A DNA stretch of 8,800 nt from Candidatus Omnitrophota bacterium (lineage in GTDB: Bacteria; Omnitrophota; Gorgyraeia; Zapsychrales; Zapsychraceae), in contig JAGQKQ010000067.1 of the NCBI GenBank assembly GCA_020430005.1, positions 1 to 8,800 of the forward strand, written 5' to 3'. How positions within the stretch are numbered: position 1 is the first letter of the stretch; the number at the start of each line of letters is the position of its first letter. Below are positions 1 through 6,823 of the stretch, one piece after another. The notes below the pieces were generated by a model that was not told where the DNA came from, searched no databases, and was given only the letters and a program-made list of their open reading frames with translations. The position numbers and the translations under genes were made by a program.

Positions 1-366
1 CAACTGTTTTAATTGTTGATTAATCCGCGAAGCTTTAACCTGATTATAATCTTTTTTATCCTCCGCCAGCAGACTTTCTGTCGAAGTACGCGGATCCGCA
101 TGTATAACCTTTTTATCCAGCATCTCAATCTCTTTTTTAATAGCCGTGATCTTGTGCTGAAGCTGCTGGTTTTCCGCTCTTAAGCCGGCATTAGCTTGTT
201 CAACTTCATGAGCACTTTCTTTTAAACTCATTAAACTGTACTCTAACACCTTAGTGGACTTGACGTCCTGGCCCATCACAATATCTAACGAACAAAATAA
301 AGATAGCCATAAGCCAAAGGATAAAATTGTAGCCGTTTTTAAAAATAGTCTCATCATATATGTCAT
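1..366 (-). CDS. Secreted or membrane-anchored coiled-coil protein, 5' part only
   Basis: This open frame of 122 codons runs off the left edge, so the C-terminus is missing. The first ATG shares one base with the pilC stop (TAATG), which suggests translational coupling. In-frame ATGs at 357 and 354 are alternatives, and none has a clear Shine-Dalgarno. Residues 5-31 look like a signal peptide or anchor: an Arg and a Lys followed by a long hydrophobic stretch ending near VMG-QD. A Cys at residue 25 lies in LSLFC, which is a poor lipobox because of the Phe before it. Residues about 41-88 form a regular heptad coiled coil, with d positions L48, V55, L62, L69, I76, L83 and a positions L45, A52, N59, N66, I73, I80, V87. 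After that the chain is charged and rich in Lys and Gln. The family is not recognised. Its position suggests an envelope partner of the pilus or secretion motor, which is inference. Confidence 0.72.
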   Translation of the reverse strand, partial: MTYMMRLFLKTATILSFGLWLSLFCSLDIVMGQDVKSTKVLEYSLMSLKESAHEVEQANAGLRAENQQLQHKITAIKKEIEMLDKKVIHADPRTSTESLLAEDKKDYNQVKASRINQQLKQL

Positions 367-1577
367 TATACAAGATTCGTGATACTGATAATCGGCAGAA
401 ACAGGGCGATAACAATAAACCCGATGACAACCCCGAGAACGGCAATAACCAAAGGTTCGATAATACTGGTTAATCCATCAACGGCCGCATCGACCTGGTC
501 ATCATAAAATTCCGCGATTTTAGAAAGCATTTTTTCCATTTGTCCGGATTTCTCCCCGATACCAATCATCCGCGTGACCATCGGTGGAAAAACTTTACTT
601 TTCGAAAGCGGGGTCGCAATACTTTCCCCTTCCCGAACGGAATTCTTAACATCATTAATAACATTTTCCAGAACACGGTTACCGATCGTTTTGTTCACGA
701 CTTCCAATGATTCCAAAATAGGAACCCCGCTTTGAATTAATGTTGCCAGCGTACGGCTGAAACGGCTGATAGCCACCTTGCGCAGTAACTCTCCAAAAAT
801 CGGCATTTTCAATAAAAACCCATCAATGGCTTCCGCACCTCGATCTGTTTTATGCCAACGCATTACCGCCACAACAGCCAGAATCACCCCCGCAATAACA
901 AATAGAAGATAGTTTTTAAGAATATTACTGACATTAATCAGCAATAACGTCATGGCTGGCAATTGGGCATCAAAGGAATCATAAATTCCCGCAAAGGTTG
1001 GAACAACTTTCACAAGAAGAACGACCGTAATAATGATCGCCATACTCACAACAACCGCAGGATAAATCAAGGCCGACTTAACCTTACGTTTCAAACGCAA
1101 AGTTTTTTCCATATAGCTGGCGATACGGTCAAGCACCGCACTTAAAACCCCACCGGTTTCCCCTACCCTGACCATGTTGACAAACAATGTATCAAAAACC
1201 GCTGGATGTTTCGCAAAAGCCGCGGACAAACTATTTCCGTGCTGAATATCTTCCTTAATGGTATTCAAGACCTTTTTAAACACAGGATGAGTTACCTGAT
1301 CTTGCAGTGCATCAATACCTTGCACAATCGGTATCCCGGCATCCACCATTGTTGCCAACTGACGGGCGAAAATAACCAAATCGTCCGGTTTGACTTTTTT
1401 CCCCTGAAATGCCGATTTCTTTCCGGCGGCCGCGGCCCCTTTAAGCTCAACCAAAGACGTAATGGTTAACTTCCGTTTGCGGAGCTCTTCAATAACCGCC
1501 TCTTTGCTTTCCGCAGCAATTTTCCCCGTAACGGTTTTGGCTTCCTGATTTTTTCCTGTGTATTTAAATGTGGGCAT
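366..1577 (-). CDS. pilC: Type IV pilus / type II secretion inner-membrane platform protein (PilC/GspF family)
   Basis: The protein has 403 residues, the usual family size. It is the polytopic inner-membrane platform on which the cytoplasmic assembly ATPase acts to insert or extract pilin subunits. It opens with the typical short MPTFKYTGKN segment and has two T2SSF domains, about residues 68-191 and 270-393. The paired family motifs are visible as VGETGG (138-143) and GIGEKSGQ (339-346). Three membrane segments fall near 171-193, 221-240 and 372-395, and the last begins at the conserved IIEPL. A short Ala/Gly/Lys linker (46-63) separates the N-terminal region from the first domain. A weak GAGAG lies 12 nt before the ATG. 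It follows the second ATPase gene after a 101 bp spacer and is coupled to the next gene through TAATG. Whether the system is pilus or secretion cannot be decided here, so the symbol is by similarity. Confidence 0.93.
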   Translation of the reverse strand: MPTFKYTGKNQEAKTVTGKIAAESKEAVIEELRKRKLTITSLVELKGAAAAGKKSAFQGKKVKPDDLVIFARQLATMVDAGIPIVQGIDALQDQVTHPVFKKVLNTIKEDIQHGNSLSAAFAKHPAVFDTLFVNMVRVGETGGVLSAVLDRIASYMEKTLRLKRKVKSALIYPAVVVSMAIIITVVLLVKVVPTFAGIYDSFDAQLPAMTLLLINVSNILKNYLLFVIAGVILAVVAVMRWHKTDRGAEAIDGFLLKMPIFGELLRKVAISRFSRTLATLIQSGVPILESLEVVNKTIGNRVLENVINDVKNSVREGESIATPLSKSKVFPPMVTRMIGIGEKSGQMEKMLSKIAEFYDDQVDAAVDGLTSIIEPLVIAVLGVVIGFIVIALFLPIISITNLV

Positions 1578-1602
1578 TGTTAAAAATTACTCTCGAAAAC
1601 TG

Positions 1603-1623
1603 GCGGCCCGAAAGCCGAACCGC
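1603..1623 (-). promoter_or_regulatory. Putative RNA hairpin in the leader of pilC
   Basis: In the minus-strand transcript GCGGUUCG can pair with CGGGCCGC around a 5-nt loop (GCUUU). This gives 8 bp including two G-U pairs. The stem forms only in the minus-strand RNA, because the G-U pairs become mismatches on the other strand. It is a GC-rich island in an otherwise AT-rich spacer and ends 25 nt before the pilC ATG. Only a four-U run follows, so it is a poor intrinsic terminator. It could be a partial attenuator or an mRNA-stabilising or processing structure that sets pilC dosage relative to the ATPases. Confidence 0.4.
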
Positions 1624-1637
1624 AACACTTTTTATTT

Positions 1638-1664
1638 ATTTTAACATCAAATATAAGAAATCAA
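1638..1664 (-). promoter_or_regulatory. Weak candidate promoter ahead of pilC
   Basis: In the 101 bp spacer a TTGATT (1659-1664) and a TAAAAT (1638-1643) are separated by 15 bp on the minus strand. The spacing is short and the region is AT-rich, so chance is a real possibility. It would transcribe the hairpin at 1603-1623 and then pilC. This is the only gap larger than 25 bp inside the motor operon, so it is the most likely place for an internal promoter. Confidence 0.2.
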
Positions 1665-1678
1665 ATAAGGATTCCATT

Positions 1679-3388
1679 TTATTCACTCGATGTCACACGG
1701 AGGACTTCTTCAACACTGGTCTCACCGGATTCCACTTTAAGTAAAGCATCTTCATACAATGTTTTCAATCCTAAATTTTTTTTCGCGTAGTCTTTAATCG
1801 CATCTGATGAGGCCCCTTTAAGCAACATTGTGCGAACTTCGTCATCCACCATGAGAACCTCTGTTAATGATGTTCTTCCCTTGTAGCCTGTTTTACGACA
1901 AGCCTCACAGCCTTTCCCTTTATAAAATTTTGTTCCCTTTTTAAACGAATAGTTAAGACTTTCAATAACATCTTTGGGCACATCATCTTCTATTTTACAG
2001 TTAGAACATATCTTTCGGCATAACCTTTGCGCCGTTGTCATCACCAAACTGGACGCGACCAAAAACGGTTCAACACCCATGTCGACCAGACGGGTCAAGG
2101 CGCCGGCCGCATCATTCGTGTGCAACGTGGAAAAAACCAGCTGTCCTGTTAATGAAGCCTTGATAGCAATATCAGCTGTCTCTCCGTCACGGATTTCTCC
2201 GACCATAACAATATCAGGACTCTGACGCAGAATCGCCCTTAAACCTTCGGCAAAAGTCAGCCCGATATCCGGACGGGCCTGAATCTGAGTTAACCCTTCA
2301 ATTAAATATTCTACCGGATCTTCAACAGTCACAATATTGCGTTCAACGGAATTTAGTTCGTTGATAATAGAATATAATGTCGTTGATTTTCCACTTCCCG
2401 TTGGACCTGTAACCAAAACCATACCAAACGGCGCACTGATCGCTTCTTTCATTTGTTCTAAATTATTCGGCGTCACACCCAAACCATCAAGCCCGATAGA
2501 AAGGTTTCCTTTATCTAAAACCCGCATGACCACTTTCTGTCCGAAGGTCGTCGGCAAAAGAGAAACACGGAAGTCCACCTCCTTATTACCGACTTTCATT
2601 TTAAAACGCCCATCCTGTGGAACCTGATTGGCCGTAATATCCAGCCGTGACATAATTTTAATACGTACAGCAACGGCGTTCTGATTTTCCTTGGGAATTT
2701 CCAGAATGTCCCGCAACACACCGTCAATACGATAGCGGACACGCATACAGTCAATTTGCGGTTCCATATGAATATCCGAGGCCCGTTGTTTAATGGCTTC
2801 TTTAACAACCAGATTAACCATACGGATGATCGGCGCCTGCTCGCTTTGATCCAACGCCTCTCCATCAACACCGTCACCGTCGCCTTCAGAAATAATCTCA
2901 AAATCTTCGACACCAAAGTCTTTTGTAATCTCCGACACATCAACAGAGTCGCGGGTTCCGTAATAGCTATCAATCGCTTTCATAATATCGGTATTCGTGC
3001 TCATCATCACTTCCACTTCACGACCGGTGATACTTTTAATATCATCAATCGCAAACACGTTTAAAGGATCGGCAATCGCGATCGTCATGGTATGCTCTAA
3101 TACAGACAAGGGAATAATTTGGTACTGACGGGCCACGCGCTCCGGCACAAATTCCTGCAATCCCGGATCTATTTTATATTTTGCCAGATTGATAAATGGA
3201 ATGTTTAATTCCCTGACGAGAAGCATTAACACTTCTTTTTCACTGATCAAGCCTTTATCAATCAACGCTCTTTCCAAACTGACGCCACGTTTTTTTTGCA
3301 TAACAATAGCGTCTTCCAAATCTTCCTGTTTAAGGTGTTTGGAATCAATCAGCGTTTTAATCAATTTGTCTTTTAGCGTTTTACTCAT
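1679..3388 (-). CDS. pilB: GspE/PilB-type assembly ATPase, second copy
   Basis: This is a cytoplasmic hexameric traffic ATPase of 569 residues that would drive pilin or pseudopilin assembly on the PilC/GspF platform. An MshEN/T2SSE_N domain (about 1-145) is followed by an acidic linker (about 146-184), an N2 subdomain with ASDIHMEP (203-210), and the motor. The motor shows Walker A GPTGSGKS (328-335), Asp box VTVEDPVEY (353-361), Walker B with GEIRD (397-401), and His box TLHTNDA (421-427). A zinc tetracysteine follows at C461, C464, C494 and C497. The tetracysteine and N-domain place it with assembly ATPases rather than PilT. The two 24-residue N-terminal motifs (8-31 and 37-60) carry Ile10 and Glu39 where the cyclic di-GMP-binding consensus has Gly. 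The start follows an AAAAGA-like Shine-Dalgarno, 23 bp after the preceding ATPase gene. Both ATPases end in EEVLRVT. Confidence 0.95.
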   Translation of the reverse strand: MSKTLKDKLIKTLIDSKHLKQEDLEDAIVMQKKRGVSLERALIDKGLISEKEVLMLLVRELNIPFINLAKYKIDPGLQEFVPERVARQYQIIPLSVLEHTMTIAIADPLNVFAIDDIKSITGREVEVMMSTNTDIMKAIDSYYGTRDSVDVSEITKDFGVEDFEIISEGDGDGVDGEALDQSEQAPIIRMVNLVVKEAIKQRASDIHMEPQIDCMRVRYRIDGVLRDILEIPKENQNAVAVRIKIMSRLDITANQVPQDGRFKMKVGNKEVDFRVSLLPTTFGQKVVMRVLDKGNLSIGLDGLGVTPNNLEQMKEAISAPFGMVLVTGPTGSGKSTTLYSIINELNSVERNIVTVEDPVEYLIEGLTQIQARPDIGLTFAEGLRAILRQSPDIVMVGEIRDGETADIAIKASLTGQLVFSTLHTNDAAGALTRLVDMGVEPFLVASSLVMTTAQRLCRKICSNCKIEDDVPKDVIESLNYSFKKGTKFYKGKGCEACRKTGYKGRTSLTEVLMVDDEVRTMLLKGASSDAIKDYAKKNLGLKTLYEDALLKVESGETSVEEVLRVTSSE

Positions 3389-3411
3389 TATCTTTTTATA
3401 ACTTTAAAACG

Positions 3412-5145
3412 TTAATGGCCATCCGATGCGGTGACACGAAGGACCTCTTCCAATGATGTCATTCCGGAAAGCGCTTTAAGCAATCCATCCTGACGCATAG
3501 TAATCATTCCTTCTTTCATCGCCTCTTCTTTGATTTTTAATTCCCCAACCCGATTTAAGACCATTTCACGGATATGCGGAGTAAAGATAAGAATTTCATT
3601 AATGCCAACACGTCCTTTATAACCTGTTTGGAAACAAGCCTTACAGCCTTTACCACGGAACAGTTTAACCTTGTCAGAGTTGACCAGCGGCGTCAAACCA
3701 ACTTTCTTTACAATAGCCGGTTCCACTTCATACGTTTCTTTACATTTTTCACAAACTCTGCGCAAAAGACGCTGAGCGATAATCGCCAAAACAGAAGAAC
3801 TAATCAGGAACGGTTCAATCCCCATATTCTCCATACGAATAACCGACCCGGCAGCCGTTGTTGTGTGCAATGAACTTAACACCAAATGTCCGGTTAACGC
3901 CGCCTTAACGGCAATATCCAATGTTTCCGCATCCCGGATTTCTCCGATCATAATAATGTCCGGGTCCTGACGGAGAATGGAACGCAAACTGGCCGGAAAC
4001 GTTAATCCCAAATTCGGTTTAATATTAACCTGATTCAATCCCTTGATTTGATACTCCACAGGATCTTCAACTGTTGTAATATTTTTCTCGGGAGAGTCGA
4101 CATGATTAAGAACAGAATATAGCGTTGTTGTTTTCCCACTTCCTGTGGGGCCACAGGTCAAAATCATGCCATGCGGTTTAAGCGCGCATTCTTTGAGTTT
4201 TTGTAATGCATTATCTTGAAATCCAAGCTTTTCAATATCTAAAACCGTCCCCCTCTGGTCCAAAACACGCAATACAACTTTTTCTCCCAATGCTGTTGGT
4301 AAAACATTCACACGATAATCAACAGCCCGATCCCCGGAAATAACAGTTTTAAAACGACCGTCCTGCGGAAGCCTGTGTTCGGAAATATCCAGATTAGAAA
4401 TAATTTTAATGCGTGACACAACAGGAAAAAGCAACATCTTCGGCATGCGGTCAATTTCACGAATGACACCATCGATACGATAACGGACACGCATTGTCTT
4501 TTCCAGCGGTTCAATAAAAACGTCACTGGCACCGGCGACGGCGGCCTGTTGAATAATGGTATCCGTCAGTTTAATAATCGGCGCTTCATCGGTAATTTCC
4601 TCCACACTCGCTTTATCCGTAGGATCATCGTCTTTAACAAGCTCCAATTCGCCCGTGTCTTGAATGTCTTTGATAATTTCATCAAACGTCTCAGATTCTT
4701 CCGGCGATTCCTCATCGGGATAATATTTCTGAATGGCCGCTTCTATGTCCTTACTTTTACCGATAATGGGATTCACCGTTAAGCCGGTGACCGTTTTTAA
4801 ATTATCAATCGCGAAGATATTTAACGGATCCGCCATCGCCAGAGTAAGATTTTCCCCCATCAGAGAAATCGGCATAACATGATATTTTTCCGCGGTTGCT
4901 TTGGGTATCAGTTTAATCACGGCAGGATCGACGGTAAGGCGGGAAATATTAATCGGTGGAAGGCCAAGCCCCTCACTTAAGGCCTGGGTTAACGTGTCCT
5001 CATCAACAATATTTAAATCAATCAGAATCTGGCTGAGAACACCGCCCGTCTTTTTGTGCTCTTTCAGCGCGCGCTCAAAGTCATGCGGCTGTATGAGCTT
5101 GTCACGTAAAAGAATCTCTTTTAGACGGTCCTGTAAAGAAGCCAT
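3412..5145 (-). CDS. pilB: GspE/PilB-type assembly ATPase, first copy
   Basis: This is a second complete assembly ATPase of 577 residues, with the same layout as its downstream neighbour and clearly paralogous to it. The MshEN-like N-domain spans about 1-142. A strongly acidic linker covers about 143-188, followed by the N2 subdomain. The motor has Walker A GPTGSGKT (332-339), Asp box TTVEDPVEY (357-365), Walker B with GEIRD (401-405), and His box SLHTTTA (425-431). The tetracysteine is C465, C468, C501 and C504. The usual ASDIHIEP segment of N2 reads ASDVFIEP (206-213), with Phe instead of His. In the N-terminal motifs (7-30 and 36-59) the consensus glycines are Lys9 and Ser38, so canonical cyclic di-GMP binding looks lost. 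The ATG lies 2 bp after the stop of the stand-alone MshEN gene (TAAACATG), which implies coupled translation. The motor residues look intact, so it is probably active. Confidence 0.95.
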   Translation of the reverse strand: MASLQDRLKEILLRDKLIQPHDFERALKEHKKTGGVLSQILIDLNIVDEDTLTQALSEGLGLPPINISRLTVDPAVIKLIPKATAEKYHVMPISLMGENLTLAMADPLNIFAIDNLKTVTGLTVNPIIGKSKDIEAAIQKYYPDEESPEESETFDEIIKDIQDTGELELVKDDDPTDKASVEEITDEAPIIKLTDTIIQQAAVAGASDVFIEPLEKTMRVRYRIDGVIREIDRMPKMLLFPVVSRIKIISNLDISEHRLPQDGRFKTVISGDRAVDYRVNVLPTALGEKVVLRVLDQRGTVLDIEKLGFQDNALQKLKECALKPHGMILTCGPTGSGKTTTLYSVLNHVDSPEKNITTVEDPVEYQIKGLNQVNIKPNLGLTFPASLRSILRQDPDIIMIGEIRDAETLDIAVKAALTGHLVLSSLHTTTAAGSVIRMENMGIEPFLISSSVLAIIAQRLLRRVCEKCKETYEVEPAIVKKVGLTPLVNSDKVKLFRGKGCKACFQTGYKGRVGINEILIFTPHIREMVLNRVGELKIKEEAMKEGMITMRQDGLLKALSGMTSLEEVLRVTASDGH

Positions 5146-5147
5146 GT

Positions 5148-5600
5148 TTATTCTTTATTGCCGTAATATTTTTCGATGGTTTGTTTGATTTCGGTTGCCG
5201 TGCTGACAAAAACCTGAACAGTACAATTTGTGACCAGCTCTACATCCTCAGCGGCCTGCATATTCATCGGATTAGACATGGCCAATGTTAAACTTTTTCC
5301 GATTTTGTCAATCGGGATAAGACAATGCTGGCGGCAAATATTCTCCGGTACGGAATTAATAACCTCCTGATCAATCTCATAATTGCCGAGTGGTAAGTAG
5401 GGAAAACCATATTGAGCGGTAAGCGCCTGGGCAATATCCCGCTCTGTAGCAAATTTCATATCAACAAGCACTTCCCCCAGAAGGCCGCCTTTTTCTTTCT
5501 GCTGATCAATCGCAAGATTTAGCTGCTCGTGGCTGATAATTCCCCGCTCCACAAGCAACTCTCCCAGTTGCTTTTTTGTTGTTTTCTTGAAGTATTTCAT
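5148..5600 (-). CDS. Stand-alone MshEN (GspE N-terminal) domain protein, probable cyclic di-GMP receptor
   Basis: The protein has 150 residues, is soluble, and has no signal peptide or membrane segment. It corresponds to the whole N-terminal domain of the two ATPases downstream and ends at the same landmark (IEKYYGNKE here; IQKYYPDEE and IDSYYGTRD in the ATPases). The motor is absent. Two 24-residue MshEN motifs at 11-34 and 40-63 are separated by exactly five residues (KEKGG). The pattern LGxxL...Q is kept in both (L12, G13, L16, Q34; L41, G42, L45, Q63). The only notable change in the first motif is Gln11 for Arg. MshEN domains with this pattern are known cyclic di-GMP receptors that control type II secretion and pilus ATPases. 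It is first in the motor operon, with a good AGGTG Shine-Dalgarno. The likely role is a regulatory subunit that senses ligand and contacts one or both ATPases, which is inference. Confidence 0.85.
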   Translation of the reverse strand: MKYFKKTTKKQLGELLVERGIISHEQLNLAIDQQKEKGGLLGEVLVDMKFATERDIAQALTAQYGFPYLPLGNYEIDQEVINSVPENICRQHCLIPIDKIGKSLTLAMSNPMNMQAAEDVELVTNCTVQVFVSTATEIKQTIEKYYGNKE

Positions 5601-5606
5601 GTGTTA

Positions 5607-5611
5607 CACCT
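5607..5611 (-). promoter_or_regulatory. Ribosome binding site of the MshEN gene
   Basis: AGGTG on the minus strand lies 6 nt before the ATG at 5600. It is one of the two best Shine-Dalgarno matches in the window and supports this start. The spacer between it and the ATG is part of a GTGT-T-ACAC palindrome (5601-5609). Confidence 0.75.
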
Positions 5612-5630
5612 GCTTTGGCCGATATTTAAG

Positions 5631-5650
5631 GTGTTTATTTAATTATACAC
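5631..5650 (-). promoter_or_regulatory. Second -10-like hexamer inside an imperfect palindrome (possible operator)
   Basis: A perfect TATAAT lies on the minus strand at 5642-5647, about 42 bp before the MshEN start. No good -35 lies at 16-18 bp, where the sequence is AT-only or nearly so. The hexamer sits inside a 20 bp imperfect palindrome, GTGTTTATTT/AATTATACAC, with 8 of 10 symmetric pairs. This could be a secondary promoter, or an operator acting on transcripts from the upstream promoter. The AT richness makes chance matches easy. Confidence 0.35.
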
Positions 5651-5683
5651 TATTAAAATAAATATAAATAGGATACTGTGAAA

Positions 5684-5711
5684 ATCATACTAACACGTTA
5701 TGATTTGTCCA
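5684..5711 (-). promoter_or_regulatory. Predicted sigma70-type promoter for the pilus/secretion motor operon
   Basis: On the minus strand TGGACA (5706-5711, five of six to TTGACA) is followed after 16 bp by TATGAT (5684-5689, five of six to TATAAT). Transcription would start near 5677 and give a leader of about 77 nt before the MshEN ATG. It is the best promoter match in the 143 bp gap that separates the wall-synthesis genes from the motor genes. The spacer also contains TAACACGTTA (5691-5700), a small palindrome lying between the two hexamers where a regulator could bind. Confidence 0.55.
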
Positions 5712-5743
5712 TAAATAAAAATCTGGCTTAATTGCATATCCGC

Positions 5744-6823
5744 TTAAAAAATCGTTCGCTTTTTACTAAGATTGATCAAGAAACCCATCATGATAGCAAA
5801 AATCAGAAATGACGACCGTCCGTAGCTGACGAAAGGCAGGGTTAATCCCACAATAGGAAAAAGCCCCATAACCATACCGATATTGATAACCACCTGCAGT
5901 GTTAAAATACCGAATTTATCCTTTACCTGCGCGGCGATCTGGAGGCTGCAATGAATTAAAAGAAAATAGAACAAAATCATGACAAGCGCCCCGAACATTC
6001 CCCACTCCTCGCCAATGACGGAAAAAATAAAGTCTGTATGCCGTTCCGGTAGAAAATTCAACTGGTTCTGAGTACCCGACAACCATCCTTTCCCAAAAAA
6101 CTGACCCGAACCAATCGCAATCTTGGATTGAATAATCGTATACCCCGCCCCTAGCGGATCAATATTCGGATTAAGAAATACCAATAATCGATCCTTTTGA
6201 TAAGGCTTCAAAACATTCCACGCAAAAGGCATTAAAAATACGCAGAATCCGAGAAAGCTGAACAGGATATTATATTCAATCCCGCTGGCAAACAGCATAA
6301 TGATAAAAATACCGAAAATCAGCAATGACGTTCCCAGATCCGGTTGTTTGAAAATCAAAAGCATAGTGGCAAGAATGAGAAATAACGGAACCAGCAAATG
6401 CTGAAAAACAATGGTGGCCTTACTCGCAAAATTAAATGACAACTTAGGACGCAAATCACTGAAATATCGGCCCAGCATCAAAATGGCGGCCAGCTTGGTC
6501 AACTCGGAAGGTTGAAAACTGATCCCGAAAATTTCAAACCAGCGGCGGGCGCCCAAGGCGTGACGGCCTCCAAGTAAAACCATGATCAGCAAAATAACAT
6601 TAACAATATAAAAAATATAGGCCGCGTCATAAAACCGCCGGTAATCCATTCGGCCAAAAAGATACATCACACCAAATCCCAGTGACGCACAAAGTAGTTG
6701 ATCATAGAATATTTTCTGCGACACACGAACATTGTCATACGTCGCACTGTAGAGCGCCATTAATCCGATGGCAACAATCGCAATCGTGTAAATCCATATT
6801 TTTTTCGCCAAGTCCCGTTTCAA
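5744..6823 (-). CDS. rodA: RodA, SEDS-family peptidoglycan glycosyltransferase
   Basis: RodA is the inner-membrane enzyme that polymerises lipid II into glycan strands during rod elongation, in complex with PBP2. The TTG start at 6823 is preferred. It gives 359 residues, close to the usual family length, has GGGAG 8 nt upstream, and overlaps the mrdA stop as TTGA. The longer open frame from 6958 adds 45 polar residues that merely shadow the end of mrdA. About ten membrane segments are visible. Conserved motifs are GARRW (91-95), FQPSELTKL (103-111), KQPDLGTS (159-166), DPLGAGY (222-228), IQSKIAIGSG (231-240) and LPERHTDF (258-265). Asp264 in the last corresponds to the essential E. coli Asp262. 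The C-terminal motif normally written SYGGS reads SYGRSS (333-338), so Arg336 replaces a highly conserved Gly. No clear terminator hairpin follows. Confidence 0.95.
   Translation of the reverse strand: MKRDLAKKIWIYTIAIVAIGLMALYSATYDNVRVSQKIFYDQLLCASLGFGVMYLFGRMDYRRFYDAAYIFYIVNVILLIMVLLGGRHALGARRWFEIFGISFQPSELTKLAAILMLGRYFSDLRPKLSFNFASKATIVFQHLLVPLFLILATMLLIFKQPDLGTSLLIFGIFIIMLFASGIEYNILFSFLGFCVFLMPFAWNVLKPYQKDRLLVFLNPNIDPLGAGYTIIQSKIAIGSGQFFGKGWLSGTQNQLNFLPERHTDFIFSVIGEEWGMFGALVMILFYFLLIHCSLQIAAQVKDKFGILTLQVVINIGMVMGLFPIVGLTLPFVSYGRSSFLIFAIMMGFLINLSKKRTIF

Noticed and set aside
280..366. Lipoprotein signal in the coiled-coil protein
   Set aside because: The Cys at residue 25 is preceded by Phe in LSLFC, which does not fit a lipobox. 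A normal signal peptide or anchor is more likely.
2596..2973. A 125-codon minus-strand frame inside the second ATPase gene
   Set aside because: It is an alternate frame of the conserved N2/linker region, with no ribosome binding site or known domain.
963..4782. Several plus-strand open frames of 60-102 codons opposite the pilC and ATPase genes
   Set aside because: They lie antisense to strongly conserved coding regions, have no recognisable motifs or start signals, and match no family. They are shadows of the real frames.
5148..5600. The stand-alone MshEN gene as a decayed fragment of an ATPase gene
   Set aside because: It has its own good Shine-Dalgarno, a clean frame and a natural domain boundary at its stop, it keeps functional motifs better than the full ATPases do, and no motor remnant follows.
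5601..5683. Cyclic di-GMP (GEMM) riboswitch in the motor-operon leader
   Set aside because: It was considered because of the MshEN protein. The roughly 77 nt leader is AT-rich and lacks the conserved GEMM helices and loop sequences, and the spacer before pilC does not match either.
5712..5743. Intrinsic terminator after rodA
   Set aside because: There are T-rich stretches but no GC stem before them. TTAAGC occurs as a direct repeat, not as an inverted one.
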